Below, piece by piece: positions 1 through 5,720 of a stretch of 16,517 nt of DNA. Under the pieces are notes generated by a model. It was not told where the DNA came from, made no database searches, and saw nothing but the letters and a program-made list of their open reading frames with translations. Position numbers and translations under genes: made by a program. This DNA is from Collinsella sp. GTDB taxonomy: Bacteria > Actinomycetota > Coriobacteriia > Coriobacteriales > Coriobacteriaceae. The stretch spans positions 1-16,517 of the forward strand of contig JAHHSP010000018.1 in the NCBI GenBank assembly GCA_020025115.1. Direction: 5' to 3'. Numbering within the stretch: the stretch's first letter is position 1; each line of letters starts with the position of its first letter.

Positions 1-2
1 TC

Positions 3-329
3 CCCATACCCTACGAGGTTCGTTCGGCCCACCCTGACGGCTACTTCCTCGAGGTCGAGGGCGCGTGCATGAGCCGCGTCTACCCCGAGGGGTGCCACAT
101 CTACATCGACCCGCGCCAGCAGCCGCGCAACGGCTCGGTCGCGGTGGTCTCCATCGACGGCGCGGACTACGTGATGCGCCGCCTGTACAACACGGGGCGC
201 ACCGTCGTGCTGTCCCCGGACTCGTGGGACGACTGCTACGAGGACATAGTCATAACGGGGGAGGACGAGCGCACGGTGGAGTACGTCGGCACCGTGGTTT
301 GGTTCCAACCCGCGGAGGAGATGGAGTAG
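3..329 (+). CDS. Phage-type transcriptional repressor, C-terminal S24/LexA-like domain (5' partial)
   Basis: The reading frame is open from the left edge, so the N-terminal helix-turn-helix is outside the window. The visible 108 residues match the C-terminal fold of CI/LexA-like repressors, with a PDGYFLEVEG strand, an MSRVYPEGCHIYID segment, AVVSIDGADYVMRRLY and a terminal VGTVVWFQPAEEME. In the family the catalytic serine lies in a GDSM motif and the lysine in a TVKR-like motif. Here the equivalent positions read GACM and VMRR, so Ser appears replaced by Cys and Lys by Arg. Self-cleavage is therefore doubtful, while the dimerisation role may persist. The last 40 bp of the gene are repeated at 946-985. 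It probably controls lysogeny or transfer of the element; the family call is fairly sure, the loss of cleavage is inference. Confidence 0.8.
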   Translation, partial: PIPYEVRSAHPDGYFLEVEGACMSRVYPEGCHIYIDPRQQPRNGSVAVVSIDGADYVMRRLYNTGRTVVLSPDSWDDCYEDIVITGEDERTVEYVGTVVWFQPAEEME

Positions 330-330
330 G
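291..330 (+). repeat. 40-bp direct repeat, copy R1 (3' end of the repressor gene)
   Basis: This segment encodes the last 13 residues and the stop of the repressor. It is identical over 40 bp to 946-985; a few bases further upstream also match with one mismatch. It marks the left end of the first cargo unit. Confidence 0.95.
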
Positions 331-356
331 AGGGGGCGCCGAAGGGGTGATTGTCT

Positions 357-872
357 ATGGACCTTCAGGGAGTGGTGCAGGCGGTCGTTATCGCCGGCGG
401 GACGGTCATAGTCTCCTCCGTCGTATCGGTCATCTCGGGCGCGAGTTGGAGGCTGTCTGCCAGGCGCGACCTCGAGCTGCATGATGATCTTGCCGCCCAT
501 GCGCGTTGCGATGAGGAGCGCGAGGTGGCTGAGGCGATGCGCATAAGGGCCTTCGAGAGGGCGAGGCGCGGTGCGACGCGCAAGAACAGGGTGCTGAGCG
601 CGCTCGGGTCGGCTTTCGGCTTCGCGCCAGCGACCATGATCTGTCTGGCGATCTCGGGCTTCTATATCCTTATCGACCCCGATGGCTTCGGTTCCCCCAA
701 GAGCATCCTCGCGATCATGGGGGTCGCCATCTCAATCGACGCCGCCTGCCATGCCGCCCAGTGGGCGCTAGACAAAAAGGCTGAACGGGAAAACAGTCCA
801 GCCGAGAAGGATGTGAGCCGCGAGCGACAGGAGGAAGTAAGCATACGGGTAGATGATCAGGAATCGAGTTAA
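357..872 (+). CDS. Unrecognised three-transmembrane-segment protein (cargo gene 1)
   Basis: The 171-residue product has a hydrophobic segment at about residues 5-28, a long charged helix at about 33-78 rich in Arg and Glu, and two more hydrophobic segments at about 86-107 and 115-137. A very charged tail follows. I recognise no family. ATG 357 is preferred because AAGGGG ends 9 nt upstream; a TTG at 351 is too close to it. The last 105 nt of the gene overlap, in antisense, the small peptide gene at 768-884, so the charged tail may exist mainly because of conservation on the other strand. The gene sits directly behind the phage repressor, a place where prophages often carry exclusion or defence genes. 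A role as a membrane effector is a guess from topology and position only. Confidence 0.7.
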   Translation: MDLQGVVQAVVIAGGTVIVSSVVSVISGASWRLSARRDLELHDDLAAHARCDEEREVAEAMRIRAFERARRGATRKNRVLSALGSAFGFAPATMICLAISGFYILIDPDGFGSPKSILAIMGVAISIDAACHAAQWALDKKAERENSPAEKDVSRERQEEVSIRVDDQESS

Positions 873-884
873 GAAGTCGGGCAT
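768..884 (-). CDS. Small hydrophobic membrane peptide T1, 38 aa, paralogue of the peptide at 2193-2300
   Basis: The peptide begins MPDFLTRFLIIYPYAYFLLS and ends with a HILLGWTVFPF-type segment. It is one transmembrane stretch with almost no charge after residue 7. The ribosome-binding site is AAAGGG six bases before the ATG. It aligns with the product of 2193-2300 at 20 of the first 34 positions, and the differences are mostly I/V, L/F, L/V or L/M swaps or silent third-base changes, which argues strongly for translation on this strand. It lies antisense to the end of cargo gene 1. Size and hydrophobicity resemble type I toxin peptides such as Fst or Ldr, but no sequence match is claimed. A phage-exclusion or holin-like small protein is equally possible. 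Confidence 0.65.
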   Translation of the reverse strand: MPDFLTRFLIIYPYAYFLLSLAAHILLGWTVFPFSLFV

Positions 885-945
885 GGCGGACCCTTTCGGA
901 GTCTTTGGCTGCTGGGGCCACTGTACGAGATGTGTAGCCAACGGT

Positions 946-985
946 ACCGTGGTTTGGTTCCAACCCGCGGAGGAGATGGAGTAGG
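946..985 (+). repeat. 40-bp direct repeat, copy R2
   Basis: This is an exact copy of 291-330 but has no repressor gene in front of it. It includes the stop codon and a GGAG at 978-981 that lies seven bases before the ATG of the next gene, so the repeat supplies that gene's ribosome-binding site. It joins directly to the upstream region of peptide gene T1. Confidence 0.95.
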
Positions 986-988
986 GAT

Positions 989-1672
989 ATGGGGCTGTTC
1001 GATATTTTTAAGAAGAAGCCGGAGGGGCATTGCGTCGAACGGGCGGAGTACGTTCCCGCTAGAAGGCCGCTTCCGAGCGGTTACGGTGTACGTATAGATG
1101 AGTTCCACCCGAAATGGCGCGACGAGTTCCCTGACTTCCCATATGAGTTCGACGGTCGCCCTGCATTGCGCACCGGGTTTACGGAACGCATGCGCGACGT
1201 GTTTAGCTTCGCGCCGGAGGATGCCGCGAAGGTCGAGGCGATATTCGAGAGGGCGGACGAGCTGCTTGCTTCCGCTCACGAATTGGCCGAGTTCCCGCGC
1301 TTTTCCATCCCGAGGCCCGATCTCTCTGAAGGTGGCAGCATCTCGTCATTTCCGACGTGCTGGATCAGGTGCATACCGTTCACGGAGAAGACGAAGCGCA
1401 TATCGAAGTTCCCGTTCAGGCTCGAGTACTCAACCGGGATGATGCATTGCGCTGGACGGCCGGACGCAACGGTCGAGCTCAGGGCGGATCTGTTCCCGGA
1501 TGGCACTCCCGGGCGTATTGAAAGCCAGTACGCGGAATTCAAACGAGGGGGCAGCTTCGGCCATTTTTGGACCGTCACGGCAAAGGGCGTCAAGGGCGAA
1601 ATGGTTGTTTCGCGCATAGCCGAGTCGTCGCCCGATGGTGGGATGCCGACCCTATATTCGATTGGCAGATGA
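989..1672 (+). CDS. Hypothetical protein, 227 aa (cargo gene 2)
   Basis: The product starts MGLFDIFKKKPEGH, a short amphipathic, basic N-terminus, followed by a soluble, aromatic-rich domain with two cysteines near CWIRC (about residue 124) and no predicted membrane segment. I do not recognise the family. The ATG follows the R2 repeat by three bases and uses the GGAG inside that repeat, seven bases upstream. The gene therefore occupies the place behind a repressor tail that cargo gene 1 occupies after R1. About 160 bp without a convincing gene separate it from 1833-2150. Its base composition is somewhat less G+C-rich than the integrase, which is consistent with acquired cargo. Function unknown. 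Confidence 0.7.
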   Translation: MGLFDIFKKKPEGHCVERAEYVPARRPLPSGYGVRIDEFHPKWRDEFPDFPYEFDGRPALRTGFTERMRDVFSFAPEDAAKVEAIFERADELLASAHELAEFPRFSIPRPDLSEGGSISSFPTCWIRCIPFTEKTKRISKFPFRLEYSTGMMHCAGRPDATVELRADLFPDGTPGRIESQYAEFKRGGSFGHFWTVTAKGVKGEMVVSRIAESSPDGGMPTLYSIGR

Positions 1673-1832
1673 TTGGCGGTTACATGCATATGATGCGATA
1701 CATGCACCAGACGATGGAAGCATACAGTGCGATCTTAGCCGCCCTTCCGGCTATGCGCCCCATCTTGCGAGTCAAGTCGTGCACCTCCATGCGCGCTCCT
1801 TTCTATTATTTGCATTTTGAGGACGGTGTCGC

Positions 1833-2150
1833 ATGTTGAGAGACCAGTTAGACCAGCGCACTGAGGCCTATCTAGCCGAGTTGGTCGCCAACGCGGATGA
1901 GGCTGGCGATGTTGATATTGTCGATTTCTCGACACCGGAGTATCGGGAACTTAAGCGTCTTGGCGCATTCGACAGTACGTCTGAGTACATCGACATGACC
2001 GCTCGCGTGACGCTCTCGTATTCGGCTCTATCACATATCGGATCGAGGGAACGCGAGGACGCTCAACCCGGTGGACGTGGCGTTGGCAGGAAGGTCGCAA
2101 GTTTTCTTGGGTCGTTGGTCGGGTCCGCGATTAAGGAATTCATGGAGTGA
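1833..2150 (+). CDS. Hypothetical protein, 105 aa (cargo gene 3)
   Basis: The N-terminal 70 residues look like a small winged-helix or helical domain (FSTPEYRELKRLGAFDSTSE, then a beta-like MTARVTLSYSALSHI). The C-terminus is a glycine- and arginine-rich linker followed by an amphipathic helix, KVASFLGSLVGSAIKEFME. A GAGG ten bases upstream is a moderate ribosome-binding site. The gene ends 42 bp before the stop of the convergent peptide gene T2. The C-terminal helix could be membrane-associating. I do not recognise the family; the winged-helix idea rests on appearance only. Confidence 0.65.
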   Translation: MLRDQLDQRTEAYLAELVANADEAGDVDIVDFSTPEYRELKRLGAFDSTSEYIDMTARVTLSYSALSHIGSREREDAQPGGRGVGRKVASFLGSLVGSAIKEFME

Positions 2151-2192
2151 ACGCCGTAGGCATCTACGTCGATGGTTGATGAAGGCGCCTCG

Positions 2193-2300
2193 TCAGCCGA
2201 GCGGGAACACGGCCCGTCCGAGGAGGATGTGGCAGGTGAGCGCCATGACAAGGTGGGCGTACGGGTGGATGACCAGAAGTCGAGTTAGGAAATCGGACAT
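2193..2300 (-). CDS. Small hydrophobic membrane peptide T2, 35 aa, paralogue of the peptide at 768-884
   Basis: The peptide begins MSDFLTRLLVIHPYAHLVMA and continues LTCHILLG, then VFPLG. AAAGGA six bases before the ATG is a strong ribosome-binding site, better than most in this region. Compared with T1, the nucleotide changes keep hydrophobicity in this frame, and the upstream block including the site and a CTACACATC motif about 50 bp from the start is shared. It is convergent with cargo gene 3. A single membrane helix of this size suggests a toxin-like or inhibitory membrane peptide, or a small phage-exclusion protein. No antisense RNA can be defined from sequence alone. Confidence 0.7.
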   Translation of the reverse strand: MSDFLTRLLVIHPYAHLVMALTCHILLGRAVFPLG

Positions 2301-2362
2301 GGCGGATCCTTTCGAAGTTATCGGATCATATGGACACCATATGTGATGTGTAGCAACGGTCG
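2301..2362 (-). promoter_or_regulatory. Conserved upstream region of T2 (same as 885-945 before T1)
   Basis: The leaders of the two peptide genes share the ribosome-binding block and a CCGTTG(G)CTACACATC segment further upstream, while the stretch between is diverged. In T2 the diverged part contains a CATATG palindrome pair around GTGTC. Conservation outside the coding part suggests a promoter or regulatory RNA start, but no clear -35/-10 pair can be named. Confidence 0.4.
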
Positions 2363-2402
2363 CCATGCGCCCGCGCATAGTGAGGAAAGGGATGAGGACG
2401 TG

Positions 2403-2573
2403 ATGGGCGAAACGGAGAAGGGTGGGTCGGCAAAACTCGAATCCGACGCACAGATCGTGTGCGACGCGGTCGTCGCGATGGTATCCGGCTTGGGGTACCC
2501 GCGCGAGGTCGCTGTTGCCGTGTCCGTGACGGCCGGATCGAGGCTCATCGAGCTGACGGAGGAGATCAGATAG
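2403..2573 (+). CDS. Small hypothetical protein, 56 aa
   Basis: The product has a polar N-terminus followed by two helix-like stretches, SDAQIVCDAVVAMVSGLGYP and EVAVAVSVTAGSRLIELTEE. GAGG lies five bases before the ATG, a good ribosome-binding site. It sits between the T2 upstream region and the 331-residue protein gene, 56 bp before the latter, and is probably co-transcribed with it. No family recognised. The helical pair could be a small dimer or a partner of the next gene product; this is inference from adjacency. Confidence 0.6.
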   Translation: MGETEKGGSAKLESDAQIVCDAVVAMVSGLGYPREVAVAVSVTAGSRLIELTEEIR

Positions 2574-2629
2574 ACAGGCACGGTACCTTTTTTCGAGCGA
2601 GACAGGGCGTTCGGACTGGGAGGTGCCGC

Positions 2630-3625
2630 ATGTTCGGGAGGTTCGTTATGGAACGCAGGGAAGTCGTTTATAGACTTGGGGGCGTCGACCCGGATGAAGG
2701 GGTCGATGTTTACGAGCTCGTGAAGTACCTGAATAAGTTCGACGATCTCGTGCGCCTTGCCGTCAGGGAGGCGGGATATGACGGGGAGCTCCAGATACGC
2801 GTCCGTCCGTTCAAGGAAGGGTCCTTCCTTACCGAGTTCGTGATAGAGAGCGGTCTGGTCGATTTCCTGACCTCGAACGAGGTCGACGCGGTTCTGAAGG
2901 GGCTGGAAATCCTCGGGATGGCCGGTACGGCTGCCGCGGGTATCCCCAGGGTCGTGCGCGCGGTCCGCGGGTTCACAGACAAGTTCAGGAAGAACGATGA
3001 CGGCACGTTCACCTATGGTCGCGGGGCCGATTCCGTGACGGTCGACGCCGCGACCCACGGCGCGCTGCAGAATCCGAAGGTCGCGGAGCTGTATAGCGAT
3101 GTTGCGGTCGGGCCCGTCGCGGAGTTCAGCGGAGTGGTTCAGCAGGTAAACATCTACATGCGCGATCCGGGCAGCGAGGACGATGGAGTGTCATCGGGTG
3201 CGGCGTTCACACGCGAGGATTCGGCGGACTTCAACACCTACGCAAAGACAGCGGCGGCGGTCGATGAGCTCGAGTACACCGAGAGCGTGCTTGTGAACAG
3301 GGGCATCTGGCTGAGGCCCGTATCCGGCTCTTATGGCGGCGCCGAGAAGGGATATTCCTTCTGCTTCGGGGTGGGTGACGACGCGAAGCTCTATAAACAG
3401 GTGCGCATCGAGGACGCCGATTTCCTGGAGCGCCTGGCGAGCGGAGAGGTCAGGTTCACCTCCGGCGACCTGCTCCAGGCCAACCTCGAAGTCACGGAGC
3501 GGGTCCATAAGAGTGGGTTGAAGAAGGCGTCGTACAGGATTCTCAAGGTGGTCGATTACCGCCCTCTGAAGGTTCCACATCAAGAATCCTTTGCGGACTT
3601 CATAGACGGTGAAGGGGCTGTCTGA
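2630..3625 (+). CDS. Uncharacterised two-part protein, 331 aa (cargo gene 5)
   Basis: ATG 2630 is chosen over upstream in-frame starts because GGGAGG lies six bases before it. The N-terminal part (about 1-115) has GVDVYELVKYLNKFDDLVRL, then a VRPFKEGSFLTEF segment and a hydrophobic, glycine- and alanine-rich stretch at about 92-105 that could be a weak membrane or packing helix. The middle is charged. The C-terminal part is mostly beta-like, ending with a SGDLLQANLEV and KKASYRILKVVDY pattern typical of a small barrel. The N-terminal pattern resembles uncharacterised proteins I associate with many bacterial genomes, but I cannot name the family. No catalytic motif is visible. Its place between the cargo region and the integrase marks it as accessory. 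Confidence 0.7.
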   Translation: MFGRFVMERREVVYRLGGVDPDEGVDVYELVKYLNKFDDLVRLAVREAGYDGELQIRVRPFKEGSFLTEFVIESGLVDFLTSNEVDAVLKGLEILGMAGTAAAGIPRVVRAVRGFTDKFRKNDDGTFTYGRGADSVTVDAATHGALQNPKVAELYSDVAVGPVAEFSGVVQQVNIYMRDPGSEDDGVSSGAAFTREDSADFNTYAKTAAAVDELEYTESVLVNRGIWLRPVSGSYGGAEKGYSFCFGVGDDAKLYKQVRIEDADFLERLASGEVRFTSGDLLQANLEVTERVHKSGLKKASYRILKVVDYRPLKVPHQESFADFIDGEGAV

Positions 3626-3648
3626 TTCGATTCCTGTTTAAAAGGCTA

Positions 3649-3685
3649 GGCCCCGCGCATATGGGCGGCAACCCTGCGCGAGGCC
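3649..3685. repeat. Imperfect inverted repeat upstream of the integrase gene
   Basis: GGCCcCGCGCA at 3649-3659 pairs with TGCGCGaGGCC at 3675-3685, with a 15-nt loop and one mismatch. No T-tract follows on the plus strand, so a canonical terminator is unlikely. It lies 40 bp before the integrase start and could affect integrase expression or act as a binding site. Confidence 0.5.
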
Positions 3686-3724
3686 GCAAACAAAAACCAC
3701 CCCCGAAGGGAAGGCAAGGACATT

Positions 3725-5167
3725 ATGGCACAGGCTGCGGCGATATATGCGCGGTTCTCATCTCACAACCAGCGCGAGGAGTCCATAGACGACCAGGTGC
3801 GCGTGTGCCGCGCGCGGGCGGCCTCGGACGGTTGCCCGGTGGTCGCGGTGTACGCCGACCACGCGATCAGCGGCACGACCGACAGGCGCCCCGAGTTCCT
3901 GCGCATGGTCGCGGACGCGGGCAAGGGCAGGTTCGACCGCCTCTACGTCTACAAGCTCGACCGCTTTGCCCGCAACCGGTTCGATTCCGCCACGTACCGC
4001 GCGAAGCTCCGCAAGGCGGGCGTCGATGTGGTGAGCGCCTCGGAGCGCGTCCCGGACGGCCCCGAGGGCATCATGCTCGAGTCCGTGCTCGAGGGCATGG
4101 CGGAGTACTACAGCGCGAACCTCTCCCAGAACATACGGCGCGGCATGGAGGGCAACGCCATGCAGTGCCGGTCGAACGGCGCGCGTTTCTACGGGTACCG
4201 CTCCGAGGGCGGCCGATACGTGGTGGACGAGGACGAGGCGGTGGTGGTGCGTCGCGCGTTCCGCGAGGTCGCGGGCGGCTCGACGGTGTCCGAGGTGTGC
4301 CGCGGTCTCAACGCGGACGGGATCAGGACGAGGCGCGGCAAGGAGTGGCGCGTCGCGACGATGTCGAAGATGCTGCGCAGCGACCGCTACATAGGGACGT
4401 ACGCGTGGGGCGAAACGGTCGTGCCGGGAGGCATGCCCGCCATCGTGGACGAGCAGACCGCGCTGAGGGCGAGGGACAACATGGCCAAGAGGGGCGGCTT
4501 CCACCGAATCGGCAAGCACTCGTACCCGCTGGCCGGGCTGCTGCGCTCCTCGAGCGGGCGGGCCATCATCGGCGCGGGCGGCACGTCGGCCACGGGCAGG
4601 ACCTATTGGTACTACAGGGATACGGAGACGGGCGAGCACTGGCCGCAAGACGAGCTCGAGGGGGCGGTCTACGAGGCCGTCGCGGGCGCGCTCTCCGAGC
4701 CCGGGGTCTCGGACATCGTCGCCGACCTCGTGCTCGGCGCGCAGGACGACGCGCTGGCGGAGGAGATGGACGAGGGGACGCTCATTCGCAAGAGGGTCGC
4801 GTCCATAAAGGTCGAGGAGTCAAACGCGCTCGACATGGCCATAAAGCTCGGTGCGAGCGACGCGCTCGCCGAGAAGGTGCGGGCGCTGGGGGAGGAGAGG
4901 GCGCAGCTCGAGAAGAGGCTCGACAGTCTCGAGCGCAGCGCACCGGTATTCACGCGCGAGCACGTGCTGTTCTGGATTGAGTCGGTGATAGCGTCCCGCG
5001 ACGTGGCCAGCCTCGTGGCGGCCTTCGTCTCCAAGATCGTCCTCGACGGTGATTTTGTTCGTGTTGAGTTTCCAATGGTCGAACTACCGCAGGTAGACGG
5101 TAGTTCGACCATGTTTCCGTTGGTGGAGGCACGGAGAATCGAACTCCGGTCCACGAAAGTTCCCTGA
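3725..5167 (+). CDS. Large serine recombinase (site-specific integrase)
   Basis: The 480-residue protein has a resolvase-type catalytic domain (about 4-145) with YARFSSHNQREES carrying the probable nucleophile Ser12, a YKLDRFARN motif at 76-84 and the ESVLEGMAEYYSANLS helix at 119-135. A recombinase domain follows (about 155-255). The zinc-ribbon position (about 268-310) reads GLLRSSSGRAIIG then TYWYYRDTETGEHW, without the cysteines expected there. A coiled coil lies at about 378-406. The length suits a large serine integrase. AAGGA four bases before the ATG supports the start. The last 14 codons and stop are antisense to the tmRNA 3' end, so the C-terminus is encoded by the integration target. 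It is probably responsible for integration and excision of the element. Confidence 0.92.
   Translation: MAQAAAIYARFSSHNQREESIDDQVRVCRARAASDGCPVVAVYADHAISGTTDRRPEFLRMVADAGKGRFDRLYVYKLDRFARNRFDSATYRAKLRKAGVDVVSASERVPDGPEGIMLESVLEGMAEYYSANLSQNIRRGMEGNAMQCRSNGARFYGYRSEGGRYVVDEDEAVVVRRAFREVAGGSTVSEVCRGLNADGIRTRRGKEWRVATMSKMLRSDRYIGTYAWGETVVPGGMPAIVDEQTALRARDNMAKRGGFHRIGKHSYPLAGLLRSSSGRAIIGAGGTSATGRTYWYYRDTETGEHWPQDELEGAVYEAVAGALSEPGVSDIVADLVLGAQDDALAEEMDEGTLIRKRVASIKVEESNALDMAIKLGASDALAEKVRALGEERAQLEKRLDSLERSAPVFTREHVLFWIESVIASRDVASLVAAFVSKIVLDGDFVRVEFPMVELPQVDGSSTMFPLVEARRIELRSTKVP
5075..5112. repeat. Perfect 15-bp inverted repeat beside the tmRNA 3' end
   Basis: ATGGTCGAACTACCG at 5075-5089 is repeated inverted at 5098-5112 with an 8-nt spacer. 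It lies inside the 3' coding end of the integrase and eight bases from the ssrA 3' terminus. No T-tract follows on either strand. It could be an integrase-binding arm of the attachment site, or a structure ending ssrA transcription. Confidence 0.85.
5075..5167. other. Probable attachment-site junction (element/ssrA)
   Basis: The serine integrase gene meets the tmRNA 3' end here, with a perfect dyad just on the element side. The crossover dinucleotide cannot be located without the other junction. Large serine integrases use short dyad-symmetric att sites, which is compatible with the layout. Confidence 0.5.
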
Positions 5168-5487
5168 TCGGCATCTCCAGGCTCAGTCACTCATTTAGTC
5201 TCGGGCGCGTTGCGCGGAGTGACACGCTCGCAGCGCCCCAACCGGTTCGATCTTAGCCTTGGCCATACCGATTACGTGCCAAGGAGCGTTCCCCTAAAAT
5301 GACGTCGCGCCGGTGTCGGGGAAATCACCGGGTTGACGCGCCGCTAAAATTTAAGCAGCGAGAGCCAACTGGGGCTCAAAAGAAGAATTCTTGTCAATTC
5401 ATTTTGACAGTACCCCTGTTTAGCGTGGCGAGGAGACCACGGCCTGCTTCCTCTCTCAGAACTATCGTGTCGAAACCAGTTGCCCCC
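5121..5487 (-). ncRNA. ssrA: tmRNA (transfer-messenger RNA)
   Basis: On the minus strand the RNA starts GGGGGCAACTGGTTTCGACA and ends with a T-arm (CGGAG-TTCGATT-CTCCG) and TGCCTCC-A-CCA, so CCA is encoded. The seven-base acceptor stem GGGGGCA/TGCCTCC pairs fully with one G-U. The tag frame ends GAGCCCCAGTTGGCTCTCGCTGCTTAA, giving a C-terminal LALAA, at 5351-5395 if the resume codon is GAC (tag DKNSSFEPQLALAA). An in-frame TGA six bases before that GAC limits how far upstream the tag can begin. With SmpB, tmRNA rescues stalled ribosomes and tags the peptide for degradation. The length of 367 nt is normal. The resume codon is inferred, the rest is clear. Confidence 0.96.
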
Positions 5488-5550
5488 TTAGGCGGTCGTG
5501 ATTCGCCCGAGTCCAGATCGCTCCTCGGCGCATTTCGCTCCGTAGCCGTC

Positions 5551-5575
5551 TAGGACGAATCGTATAGGACGAATC
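5551..5575. repeat. Tandem repeat, 11-bp units at 14-bp spacing
   Basis: TAGGACGAATC occurs at 5551-5561 and again at 5565-5575, separated by GTA. It lies about 65 bp upstream of the tmRNA 5' end on the minus strand, where an ssrA promoter would be expected. It may be an operator or a slippage duplication. No clear -35/-10 pair is visible near it. Confidence 0.85.
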
Positions 5576-5720
5576 CTTTTTCTGGTGCCGCAAGCGGCAA
5601 CGACCTGTCAAAGTACGCGGACCGTGTCCGAGACACAATTCCGTAACGTAAAACTATACCACGAAAGAGTTCGAGCATAAAACCATGGCTGAAGAGGGAC
5701 AAATCCACGTTGCATCATGA

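Larger units (their letters stand above)
1..5120. mobile_element. Right-hand portion of an integrative element inserted at the 3' end of ssrA (left end outside window)
   Basis: A phage-type repressor fragment, unrecognised cargo genes and a large serine integrase all lie on the plus strand and lead up to the tmRNA 3' end. The integrase is the last gene and runs into ssrA, the usual arrangement for an element integrated at that locus. Downstream of ssrA the gene content becomes ordinary core chromosome. No structural phage genes, relaxase or replication genes are visible here, so the type of element (prophage, satellite or ICE) cannot be decided. The left junction and the second attachment site lie outside the window. 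Confidence 0.7.

Noticed and set aside
882..983. A plus-strand frame MADPFGVFGCWGHC running in frame into the repeated repressor tail
   Set aside because: It covers the leader of T1 on the other strand, has only a weak ribosome-binding site, and its counterpart near 2299 stops after 15 codons.
1684..1839. A 51-codon plus-strand frame between cargo genes 2 and 3
   Set aside because: No ribosome-binding site and no protein-like pattern; the 1673-1832 gap is treated as non-coding.
2172..2288. A 38-codon plus-strand frame whose end resembles the C-terminal tail of cargo gene 1
   Set aside because: The resemblance is explained by conservation of the peptide genes T1 and T2 on the opposite strand, where substitutions are conservative and ribosome-binding sites are strong.
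3661..4980. A 439-codon frame overlapping the integrase
   Set aside because: Arg/Gly-rich composition typical of a shifted frame in G+C-rich DNA; the integrase frame has all family motifs.
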